Below are positions 35,541-46,700 of a stretch of DNA of 64,000 nt, piece by piece. The notes below the pieces were generated by a model that searched no databases, had not been told where the DNA came from, and saw nothing but the letters and a program-made list of their open reading frames with translations. The position numbers were made by a program, and so were the translations under genes. Numbering within the stretch: position 1 is the stretch's first letter; every line of letters begins with the position of its first letter. The stretch lies in assembly GCA_000328365.1 (NCBI GenBank), contig KB296812.1:181350-245349 (forward strand), written 5' to 3'. Source of the DNA: Capitella teleta. Its lineage: Eukaryota; Annelida; Polychaeta; Capitellidae.

Positions 35541-35698
35541 TAAGGAATGGAGTGCAGTGTTACTTCACTTCAGTCTTTTCAACCCTTCATAACTTCCGTG
35601 ATGTAGTCATGGTGTAGCAAAAGGAGTCTTGGAACGAGATTACACGGCCTAATTACAGTCTTCAGAGTTCACTGATTCAGGAATGACTTTGATGTTTA

Positions 35699-36700
35699 AG
35701 AGGGAGGGCTCAGAAGTAATGAGCCTCAGGCAGTTTGTGTTGTGATTGAAGCTTGATTCTTATTTATTATTCAACATAGGCATCCTTAAGTAGAATATAT
35801 TCTATGAATTTTCAAACGCTTCAATGCCTTGCCAGAAAAACTCTTTGTTTTGACCCTGAAAATGCGGCTCAGCAGCCCATATGTGTTCATTTTGCTTGCA
35901 AAATGATGTCCTAGGATTATAGTATTTTTCAGATTTCCGAATGGTTTGTAGTCCACTGACCACTGAAAATGTGATTGTTGTGCAAAGGCAAAAAGTCCTG
36001 CTGAAGGTGCTGACCCCTGGCAAGAAAGCCGCAGCGTTTCTCCTTTTTCACTGCACAAACAATTTCCAGTAATTTGGCATAGTATGCACCTTTGATTGTA
36101 GTTCCTTTCTCCAAATATTCAATGTGAACCATTCCTTTGGAATCCCAAAACACTGGCATCATGACCTCTTGGTCGTTCTTGATACCGGTACCTTGACGTT
36201 TTGAGGGGGTGGGGATCTATGATACCTCCGCTTGCTTTATAGTCATAGTGGAAAATTGATGTTTCGTTGCTTATAATTAGTCTTTCGTAAAAGTCGCGAT
36301 GTCCTAGTTTGCTGTAGGTTAGAACTTGGTTGACTCTGGCAACCTTTTGTGAATCTGTCAACATGTTTAGAAACACCCGAGCAGATAACTTTTGCATTTT
36401 CAGATCATTACGAATGATTTGCTTCACAGTGCTTGTTGATAGCCCAGTCAGATTACCCAGTTCAATTAGCGAGATCCGTCTGTTTTCTAAGATCAATCAC
36501 TCAAGTTTCTCTGCTTGGGTAGCGGTCTTGACTGATGTGGGTAGGACTGTTCAAGATGCTACCAAACCGGCAAAAAGCGCTGAATTATTATTACAATCTT
36601 ACAGAATACTTATATTGGTTGCTAGGCAACATGTGCGAAAGCACGAGAGAATCGGACAACTATTTTCCCTCGAGGCTCATTACTTCTGGACCTTCCCTCG
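35699..36700 (-). mobile_element. Mariner-type transposon, internally deleted
   Basis: Inverted ends (CGAGGGAAGGTCCAGAAGTAATGAGCCTCG at the right, a near match at the left) are bordered by TA. On the minus strand the transposase remains are clear: a second helix-turn-helix (SLIELGNLTGLSTSTVKQII), then LTDSQKVARV, SNETSIFHYD, VFWDSKGMVHIEYLEKGTTI and LLSRIFRVKTKSFSGKALKR. The first helix-turn-helix is missing and the frame is broken by shifts and stops, including at the catalytic region. At about 1.0 kb it is shorter than the usual 1.3 kb. It cannot move by itself. Confidence 0.88.
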
Positions 36701-36702
36701 TA

Positions 36703-38215
36703 GTTTGCTTAGGTTATATGCTAGCAGCTATACTCTACTTTAGAGAGTCAGAATTGTCAGCTGAATGATCAATTATCACATTATGTCACAATGCTTTCTT
36801 TTAGGAAATTGACCCTATAATTACCTGAATACCGTGACCTATTCAAACTTATGAAATAGTTCATATAATCATATATCAGGATGAGGTTTTAACTGTTGGG
36901 ATCTGCTTTGTCTGCTCTTTACATTGAGTGGAATAATTATATTATAACTAAAGAGGACCAAAAATCACACAAACGGCCTAGGCTCTAGACTCCTATATAG
37001 AGTGAGTAGTGCTTGCCATCGTCAGCCAATGGCCCTGGGGCTGGGCACTTGACGCGGGGAGCTAACCTGTCGGTATCGATGAATCATCAATAGTATCACA
37101 GTGGGCATCGCGATACTGGTCCCTTGATTTCATAAAAAGGTGTCTAATCGATTAAATCTGAATGCATGAGTGCAATCAAAACCCATTGTGTAAAAATCAT
37201 TATAAAAACGCGTAAAAAACTCACTTATGTCAACATCAGTCGTGTTGATATGGACTCTCCTCTTTATTTCTGTGGAGGACGAAATGCTATCAACATCCGG
37301 TAAAAGGTCAAGGCCATCTGTGTAGCAACCGCGGATGCTAATTGGGCAGAGCTTTTACTTGAAGTAACTTTTATCTCTGTGAATCTCCGGGTTTTGCAGA
37401 CTATTCAAGGTTTGCTTTGTACATAAATATTATACCATTTACTGAGCTTTGCACTAATATCAATATTATCTTCATTCGCAACGGTTACAAAAAAGGAGAA
37501 TCACCATACTTATAATGCTGAGTGCATTTTTCAAGAATAATTATGTTTAAATTACTAGCATGTAGTTTTAATGTGCCATAATTATAATAATTATGGTCGC
37601 TGGTAGCTGACATACTACAGCAAGACTGGGGGTCTGTAGACCTCGCCCGATTTATCAGTGCAAGGTCGCTGGGTGGAATTTATCTTCCAACTTCTGATTC
37701 TTAATGGTCCTCGTTAAGTTTCACAACATTTTCACACTTCTGTGCATAGCTATTAGCTGAGTGAATAATTGAATACTTACGGATCAGAGCTAAATTTAAT
37801 TGTATTAAATTAAATTTAATTTCAAAGCAATTTAAATTTAATTGAGTAATTAATCCTACAGAGGAGCGCATTTCGGTTACTTAGTTAATGTGTAACCAGA
37901 TTCGGCTTTTCAGGTAACGAAAGCAAAGAAGCGTTAAAGCTTCTTTCATGAAAGAAAATGAAGACATTATCGAGAAGAGAAGAACAAATGTTTCATGTAA
38001 TTAAGATCAACAAATCGACAAATTAAATTTATCAAACTGGCTTCAAGCTGAAATTTAGGAATGTTTAGTGAAATGTACACCATATTATGAAAAATGCTAT
38101 GTGCAGCGAGATAGTCAGTACACCCCGCCTGAATCATTTATTACGACTACGGTAGTACTGGATATTTGATAAATACCTGACAACACCGGAACGTACGTAC
38201 ATACAATGAGGGGCA
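36703..38215. other. Intergenic, AT-rich
   Basis: No gene supported. A block of overlapping AATTTAAATT-type palindromes lies at about 37793-37850. Confidence 0.5.
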
Positions 38216-38577
38216 CATGCAGGATAGCTCAGTGGGTTAAACCGCTGACTACAATCCAATGCCGACCGTGGGGGGTCGAGGTCCCGGGTTCGAGACCCGA
38301 TCAGGCCATGGGCATTATGATTGTGAATTATAATTGTAATTCGTTATAATTGTAATTCTTCGGTGACTCTGCAGTGCTGCCCAACTGCGTAACAAGGCGG
38401 GGTGCTGTGTACTACTGTCTATGGTGGTTTGCAGGATAAAGAACCCTTGGGATTTATCGATAAGAGTAGGGGGAAACCCCGGTCCCGATTCTTCTGTTCT
38501 GGCGCCCGTATCATCCGACCGGATTGGGTGGAGCCGTAAAACCCCATCACTCACTCACTCACTCACTCACTCACTCA
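38216..38577 (+). mobile_element. tRNA-derived SINE, copy A (full length)
   Basis: The head has perfect polymerase III boxes: TAGCTCAGTGG (A box, 38225-38235) and GGTTCGAGACC (B box, 38287-38297). The A-to-B distance is larger than in a normal tRNA gene, and the T-arm is not followed by an acceptor stem. The body of about 220 bp is shared with copies at 2961 and 43243. The 3' end is CCGTAAAACCCCAT followed by (CACT)n, a simple-repeat tail. Intact boxes suggest this copy is young. Confidence 0.88.
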
Positions 38578-39530
38578 CATGTACATACATGATCATGTAT
38601 GCAGAGATCTAGTTACCTCTAAACTCTAGACCTTGGAACTAAATATTGACTTTTGAATCATGAATGTTGAGCCTTTTGATAATAGGTAATAGGAGATCAG
38701 ATGATAATAAGAAGAACGGTCGGAAAATATTACAATTTAAAAAAAACCAGATACAGTGTAACAGAACCACGAAAACAGATGGCGATTCGACAAAGGGTGA
38801 GAGAAACAACCTGTGCTTATCTTAAATCGTTAATACATTTATATGTATATAGATTCATATCACCAAAGTGAATACGCCGTTGCAACGAATTAAACAAAAA
38901 CCTCAAAAGTACAGCCGACGGAATCGAAGGAATATGTAATACAATTGATTGAAGACAGAGAACGAGCACAGAATTTTTTTCCCTTTTCCATTCACCTCAC
39001 GTGGAGAATTTGAAACAATTACGCATCTGTCATCCGATGATATTTTTTCAATAGCTTCAGTTGAGTGACAGAAAAAGAGACATAGAGGGTAAGAGGATCA
39101 TGGTATAGTCAAGCGATGTGTGTTCCTTGCTGCATTTTGCCAGTCCAATGGGGTTAATGTCGGGAGAAAATGATTTGCAAAGCTAGTGGGGAATGCATTT
39201 TTCTTTGCGCGACCTCGATTTATCCCAACTATGATTTCAGCCTTGATTACTGGTGGTCTTCATATCAGCTCAACAAAGTTGTTAAATTGAAAATTATCAG
39301 TTCTAAGTTTAGGAATTGATTAGTGGAGAGATGGCAATGGTGAGGATGGTTTTATAAACTTATTTGTATTGTATCGCAAATTGTTAGAGAACAAGCTACG
39401 TTCACTAGAATTATTCTGTTAGCATCCCCATCTTCATGACTTATTCTCAGAGCATCATTTCAACATGAAGTTTTGCTCTCGTTCAGTACATTTATACGGG
39501 AAATAGATTGTACCCATGGTTTACTTTCAC
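38578..39530. other. Intergenic, promoter side of the small gene
   Basis: AT-rich, no coding sequence seen. The small gene at 39536 has a splice acceptor just before its ATG, so its 5' untranslated exon should lie here. Confidence 0.45.
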
Positions 39531-39535
39531 CCAGA

Positions 39536-39983
39536 ATGGCACCTGGGGTGGCTTTGCACGATGAGGCAAAGAGAAAGGAGATCATCTTCATGAGGAAAGC
39601 TTACGAAATGCGGAAAGCCAGAGTGAGTAGAGGAACGATCAGTCCTCAAGAGAATTAACATCCTTACTTGGCAGAAAATGCAGGCGGGTCAGCCAGTGCA
39701 ACCACTGCGCACGATGCTGGGGAAACCATCTATGGGAACGACCACATACAAGGACACCATGCGCTGCCCCCCTCGGGTGCCTACTGTGGATAGATACCCG
39801 ACCCCTCAAAGGTGAGCTCAGGTGTCAATGCTTGTATGATATTTAATTGCTTACCGCAGGCAACCACCGGCACAGCCGCGTGAGCTAAGCCCACCACGCA
39901 GATACAATGTAAGTCAAAATGATCAGAAGATAATATTTCTATGATATACTTTGCAGAACTTTGATTTTGAGAGCCAATGGTGA
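39536..39983 (+). CDS. Small four-exon gene, 99 residues, unknown function
   Basis: Exons 39536-39622, 39675-39811, 39860-39908 and 39957-39983 have consensus GT-AG borders, introns of 48-52 nt, matching phases and a total of exactly 100 codons. The product starts MAPGVALHDEAKRKEII, has a charged helix-prone N-terminus (KRKEIIFMRKAYEMRKAR), then a Pro/Thr-rich middle (QPVQPLRTMLGKP, RVPTVDRYPTPQ) and ends NFDFESQW. I do not recognise it. Short basic Pro-rich proteins of this kind are frequent among ciliary microtubule proteins, but that is a guess. It converges on the dyskerin gene; AATAAA near 40015 is its likely polyadenylation signal. Confidence 0.7.
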
Positions 39984-40220
39984 ACAAAGCATCTAACACA
40001 TCCATTCTGTGATAAAAATAAATTGTGGCGGAAATATCTGAGTTGAATGATTCATAGAAAAGTGTCAACAAAAGTGATAGATAAAAGCATAAAGATTTAT
40101 TCCAATTACATTTACTGCACTTCACTCTGATCACTCATATAAGTATGACATAACAGTTCCTTGAAGCAAAGTCAGTAAATGCCATCAACACACACGGGGG
40201 CTGCCATTGAACAGAAGAAA

Positions 40221-42911
40221 TCAGTCGGAATCCTCGACCTTTGCCTTCTTTTTCTTCTTCTTCTTCTTTGCCGACTGTGAATAAAACGATAAAATATAAC
40301 CATTGCCTGTTAGATTAGCAAGAATTAAGATACATACCTCAGTCACTGAATCATTCATCTCCTCCTGGGAAAGACAAAATAATTGCTGTTAAAACTTGAG
40401 ATCCTTGAGAGCATATAATCATAGAATCACAGTTTTTAAAATAAAATAAAATGCAGTCTGAACAATCACGAGAAACCGAGCGCACCTCTTGTTTATCCTT
40501 CTTTTTCTTCTTCTTCTTTTTCTTTTCTGTCGATGGAGTTTCAGGAGCCTCCTCATCTGAACTTTCTTGTTTCACCTATGAAAAGCAAAGAAAATGAAAC
40601 ACAAGTACTCATATCAACTGGAATCACAAACCTTTGCTTTAATTTTAGGAGTGGCGGGTGCGGCTGTTTCATCCTCCGATGAACTCTCACGTTTCCTCTG
40701 CAATTAATCATGCATATTCATAAGATCCACATGCGTATTAATGAGGAGCTCACCTTGGCTGAAGTCTCTTCTTCTTTGACACCATTGGCTGCCTGAGCTT
40801 TGTAGTCTGTGTAGGCAGAGAGCCAGTCCGACGGAGTGCTTTCATTCTTGCGGCCGTACTTGTCCAGTTTACCATCCTTAATCATCTGCTTCTTCCTGCT
40901 TGCCTGCAAAACAACGCAATATTAAACGAATACGAGGGCAAAGGGGCTACGTACCACAGGGCCCAGACCCCACTTGCGAGGGTAGGTGTCCCTCTCCATA
41001 ATGACCCTCTTCAGTTTGGCCACCTGGCCGTGATCGCAGGTGGCAATCACTGCTGAAGTCATCTGAGCCACAGCAATCGCAACTGCTTCACCCTTCGTTG
41101 TTACAATGACAATTTCATCGTCAATCTCAATGCCGTCATCGTATCTGAGTACACCAGGCAGCATGACCTTCGCCCCGTAGCAGACAGCATTAATGGCGCT
41201 GTCCTTCATAATGATGCGCTTGTGAGACACCAGCAGCGCCTCCAGGGGACTGATCACGCGACGCAGGTACGCTTCGTCCTGGTGGTGGTCGTAGAGCCAC
41301 TGGGCGTCCATGACGTCATGCATGGTCGACATGGCGTCCTTCTCGGACAGCACGCCCGAGCGCACTCTCCTCAGCTCCTGCATCTGTCCGCCAACGCCAA
41401 GCAGGAGGCCCAAATGAACACACAGGGTACGGATGTAAGTGCCCGCTTGGCAGCTGACCCACACAATGCCTGGAAAAACCACACGGCAAGTCAGCCACTG
41501 CACTCGAGACTAAGCTCTTAATCTACCTTGATTTTTGTTTTCATCATACTCAAGCATCTTGCTCTCATAAATGGTTCTCACTCGCAACTGTCGCTTCACA
41601 GCAGAGATGAGCGGAGGCCGCTGGAAGAGGGCGCCCTGGAGGGTCTCCACGGCCTGTAAGCGAAAACACGTCAACATGCACGTTCAGAGGGGTAGCACAA
41701 GTACTCACTGAGTAGATCTTTTTCACATCTTCTACTGCAGAATGTAAACGGAAGATGCACACATACTCTTTACCAGCGCTCTGTTGTGACTTCACTAAGC
41801 GAGTGGCTTTGTCAATGCACACAATCAGACACCCTGTGACCTTGGGATCCAGAGTTCCGCTGTGGCCTGTCTTCTCCACACGCAGGATGCGTTTGATCCA
41901 TGCAACCACTTCATGGGAGGATGGGTTTGACGGCTTATCAAGGTTGATGAAGCCAGTGCTAAAAGGACGGATGATATTGAGCTGTGATGGGAGGAGCAAG
42001 AAACACGTTTGGCGCTTACGTGATGTAATCTTTGATAGGGCGTTTCAAGGGAGAGCAGCCAGCGGGAATAGGCGTGTAGTGTGATGACCTCACATTCAAT
42101 TTGTCAAAATTCTGGAAAGGTATACTTGAGTAGGGAATCATTCATGGAGAGGGTAGAGGCGTGTACCTTAAGCAACAGCGGCCACTGGGAGGTTTCCAAC
42201 TTCTGTACTTTCTCTGAAGGCTGGATCATGAAGCTCTCAGAGCGCTGGATATCCTGTTATCGACGTAAAAGTTTAGAGTTACAAATACAAATTCACAAAA
42301 GATCACTCACGCCAACATCCATGCTCTTCTTTTTCTTTTTGTCTTTCTTTACTGAATCTGAAAATGTTAAGGTCATTATAACTCTGTTTATAGATTTCAG
42401 AAGAATCAAATGATTAAATCATTGGGCGAATCGCTGGTAGATAGCGTCAAAGGGAAGGCGACTGATCACTTTTTACACGTAAATTTCAATTTCATGAATA
42501 TCATATTCAACTTCAAGTTCAAGGTTGAAATCAGAAATGAAGTTGAATCAACTTGAACTTCAATGTATTATCAAGAGATTTGTGTTGCAATATGAATATT
42601 TATATTGATCACTCAGAGTCAGACTCAGTCAACAGATGATCAGGTCAATGCATTCAAGCATTCAGCTCACGGAGGCTACGTACAACACACAGCACATGCT
42701 AATGATGTTCAAAATCATGAAAATGTTGAAAATATTAGGAGTTCGAGAGGCTGGAACAGTCGCTTTGATACATGCACATCAGACGAAACGAAGCAAATTG
42801 CAATCAGACCACCATAAAAAGTGTTACTATATATTTGGAAATGCGTGAATTATGTTAAATAATGAAAACCGCGAGGATAAAAACAGCAGAATATCTCAAT
42901 TTACCTCCCAT
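40221..42911 (-). CDS. DKC1: Dyskerin, H/ACA snoRNP pseudouridine synthase
   Basis: Dyskerin is the catalytic subunit of H/ACA ribonucleoproteins, which pseudouridylate rRNA and snRNA and bind telomerase RNA. Twelve exons: 42905-42911 (7 nt, ATGGGAG), 42311-42357, 42167-42253, 42020-42111, 41709-41958, 41527-41653, 40955-41469, 40754-40903, 40632-40697, 40486-40575, 40338-40364, 40221-40274. They sum to 504 codons in phase (human 514 residues). A short Lys-rich N-terminus is followed by the DKCLD region and TruB domain with [12 protein letters not shown], whose Asp (about residue 115) is the catalytic one. The PUA domain includes RKWGLGP. The C-terminus is a chain of Lys runs and acidic patches as in nucleolar homologues. 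Dyskerin introns often host snoRNAs; intron 1 (about 550 nt) is long enough, but I could not identify one. Confidence 0.97.
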
Positions 42912-43242
42912 GCTTGCAATGTTTCCACGTGCGTGTGCGTGCGCAGCACGGTTATCGACGCAAAACACTCGGCGTCGAAATTTCCCACTCAGTCATAATG
43001 GTTGCTTTTATAACTGGAGCAGAAAGCCATAAAAAATGTTTAAATTCGATTTAATGCTAATTATTCTATTGTTCCTAAATGGTGTAATTTTTATCTGATA
43101 CATATAAGCAAAGCTTATCTATTTTGCAAAGAGCAATTATATTTGTTCAACATTTACAGGTATAAGGATATATTGATTTTCAGTGCGTTATGATTCTATT
43201 AATCCGACACTTTTTTAGGACTGAAACTCGGCATGAGGTGGA

Positions 43243-43405
43243 ATGGGGTTCTACGGCCCCAACTAACTCATTCGGGGAATACGGCACCAGAACCGAAGTC
43301 CGGGACCGGGGTTTCCCCCTACTCGTATCAATAAATCCCAAGGATTCTTCATCCTGCATATCACCATAAACAGTAGTGCACAGCGCCCGGCCTTGTTACA
43401 CAGTT
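43243..43405 (-). mobile_element. 5'-truncated SINE, copy C
   Basis: The 3' part of the same SINE family on the minus strand: ATGGGGTTCTACGGCC at the left, then the blocks TCCCAAGGATTCTTCATCC and CGCCCGGCCTTGTTAC. The tRNA-like head is missing. It lies between SETD2 and dyskerin. Confidence 0.8.
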
Positions 43406-43780
43406 GCGGACTGAGCCTCTCCGCGAACCAACAGTGAACAGAAGGTGAGCACAGGACAGCAACCAAAGAAAGATAAAAACATGTTTCATCAGCTTCATAT
43501 TTATTATTTCACAAGAGCTGAAGAGTAGAAATATTAAAAAATAAGATCTGATTACAACATAGCGAGCGACGAGTGTGAAACACGCTCAACACAAACATAT
43601 CTAGCCTTAAATTAAAATCCACACGCAAGAATAGAGCAATCCACAAAACAGTAAAAAAAAAATATGAGAAAAAAAAAAAAAAAACACTTTTCAAGTTCCG
43701 AAACAGAATAGAACTTCTGTCAAGAGTAGTGAGGGGAAGGGGGGGGTGGAGGCATTTGGTTTATCACAGTGCCATGGGGG

Positions 43781-46700
43781 TCAGGGAGAGGCGGTTTTCT
43801 TGTAAACAACCCCAAAGCGTTCCATGTACTTCTTCACATAGTCCTTGGCTTTGCCTTTCACATTCTCATTCACTTCTAAATCTTCCAAATGGCGACAATA
43901 TTTCAATTCCTTATCAAGCACTGCGTGAGTAATCTAAAAGTTAAAAATAAATAAAAAAATAGATAGTATTCAGAAAAAAAAAATTATAATAAAATCAAAC
44001 TCACTTTACGAGCAAGGTGTTTGAATTCCTCTGTGGTGGATATTCGACCCATTTTGCAGTCTGGCTTCCTGTATGGTCCGAGGCAAGTGATGATATATTT
44101 TGCAATCTGATAAACGACAAATTAAAAAACAAATTTAAGTCAATTAAAACAAAACCTTTGATCTGAACTGGTCCTTGATCCTCTTGGCGTTTTCCGACGA
44201 CGTGTCAGCAGCAGCCATGGTTTTCTTTTTCTAAAAAAACAACAAATAAATCCAAAGATGTCAGCAGCAGAAGATTTGAGAGTGCATACAGGGTCATCCT
44301 CCTCCTCTTCGGCTGCGTGTTCTGCGATTGCGCTATCGCTTTCAGTATCCCATTTCGGGGCTTCCCATTGGGTTTGCCTGTGAACAAAGGAGAGATTGAA
44401 ACGCCCCATCAAGCACCAGTCTTACCTTGTGACCGTGTGATAGAAGTAGAATTTTCCTTCTGCGTCTTTTGCGCTCCTCCAATTGGGAGGCAGACGTGGG
44501 GTTTTTGGTTTGGGAGGTGAGGGGGGAGGGGGCGGGGGTTCCCGAGGATCCCTGCTGCTGCGTGGCGCCTGCGTGGGGGCCACCTGTGGAATCTCCAGGA
44601 GACTGGGAGCGGGGGTTTGGCCCTGGTAGACCTGAGGTGCTGTGGACTGGAGGATCAGTTGCCCAGTTTGTGCGGCGTAGTACACTGGGCCAGGCATGGA
44701 TGAGACGACCGGGGTGGGGGGTGTGGCCTGGGGGGGAGGCTGCTGCTGCTGCTGCTGCTGCTGCATGTACGGGGCAGTCGTGTAGGGAGGAACAGAAGAA
44801 GCTGTGGGAGCTTGGTTCTGGTAAACAACATCCAGAAATGGAGCAGGCTGTTGCTGCTGCTGTATGGTTTCCAAGGCAACTGGCGCAGCTACGATGCTCC
44901 CATCTGGATGCATGAGCATCTGGCTGGATGGAGCCATGACTGAGAAAGCAAGGATGTGAGGAGGAAGAGGCTGCTTAGTGGAAAGAGGGTCACCTGCAAG
45001 GGCTTCCTGAGGGTACATGGTTGGCTGTTGCTGCTGCTGTTGCTGTTGCTGAATGAAAGCAGCAAACGCCTTATGTTGTTGCTGCTGCTGTTGAATCTCC
45101 AATTCTTGCTGCCGATGTTGTTCCTCTGCTTTGACTTGCGCCTCAAACAACTGCCGCCGTTCTTGCTTGGACATTCCAGTCCGGAAGCCAGGAGGGTTGA
45201 TCGAGGATTTCCTGTGAAGACATAACATCATGAGATCCGTTGGTGAATAAAAAGTCTTAAACACGACCCACAAACCATGGAAGACAGAGCATGCAATGCG
45301 ACAGAGAAGCAGAGCTGCAAATCCTTAAACCTTTAATTAGCAAATGGGTGTGGAGTCACTATATTTACATAAAGGGTGCTATTCAGGGAAGCAAGCTGAG
45401 ATGCTGAATGCATTTATACAAGAGGAGGAGGAGGAGGAGGATGAACTCACTCATCACTGGTCGGGTGCTTCGAGTGTAGCCACCAGGATACTTTTGATCT
45501 AAGAACATTTGAGTTTTGTCGTGAATAGAGTGATAGACAGCGTATCGATGCATGCGTCACTAACGATCGAATGCACTCACTGACCTCATTTTATCAAGAT
45601 CTTCCGAGGGTCTCCGCCTCTTCTCATCTTGTCGAGATTTGTTGATCTTATCGGGCGAATCCTCGTAGCCACGTTTTCTTGGCTCTGTGTGGAAAAAAAG
45701 CGTGCCAACAGGAGAGGAGGAGGAGAGGTCACTGACCTTGCAAGTCCTTGAGGACCTTGCGACCATCTTCTGGTCCTTTACATCGTGAGTCTGTAAAAGA
45801 TAAACATCCATAGAAGTTTGAGCGCTCGCTCAAATAAAAAAGTTCACTAACCCAACTCTTCTTCATTCTTCTTTCGTTCGTCAACTTTAACTTTGGGAAT
45901 TTTGAATACTTCCTGTAAAGAGACATTAGGAGTAAAATTTTACGATTACAAAAATAAGACTCACTTTGAGATCTTTCCAGACTTCCAGCAGACTAGAGGC
46001 TAAACTGCAGAGAGGTGAATCATCAGTTTTGGGCTTAGAGGGGTCAGATGTCTCGCCCTCGGAGCTACTGGCTTCTTCGTTGTTCTGTAATCGCTGTAAA
46101 AATGGCCGCTTTTTAGGCGGAAAGTTTTCGAAATTCTCCATGCTGTGACTAGACGACGTTTTAGGAGTCCCGGTGTCGGTGTCTTCACTGGAGACTTCCT
46201 TGGAGTCTGCATCCCGACCCCTTCGGGAGGAAGACGAAGGCTGGGACCACTTCTCCACGATCAGCAAGATTTTGGAATCACTCAGAATAGTTTTATTTGA
46301 GATGGGAAGGATTTGAAGCGTGTTGAGCAGCTGTGGAAACGACGCTGTGGTTACTGAGATATCCCCGATATATGCTGTGCAAACCTGTGTCTTGAATTCG
46401 ACGTCGGTCGAAGGCACGTCCACCATCCAGCTCCAGAGAAGGGAGAGACCGTGGTAATCGAGGAAGAGGCGTAAACAAGCTGCTTCTTTTGTGACCTATG
46501 AACCCTTGTTATGATAATACAAGCGAAAAAGACTGAACGCCAAACCTGAAGGATGTGCAGAAGTGACCTACGATCCTGTGAACTCTCAGCTCTGACCATG
46601 AGCCTTGCCAGCTCTAAAACGTGATCTTTCCGTCGCAGTCCGTTGTTGGATTCTAACTTTTCGATTTCTTCTTTCAGCTGTTGACAAATCAGAAATTTAC

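Noticed and set aside
38216-38300. Possible functional tRNA gene
   Set aside because: A and B boxes are perfect, but no acceptor stem closes, the spacing is too long and the same unit recurs with a SINE body and tail.
42358-42904. snoRNA in the first dyskerin intron
   Set aside because: A weak inverted repeat (TTCAAGTTCAAG-type) is present, but I found no convincing C/D or H/ACA boxes.
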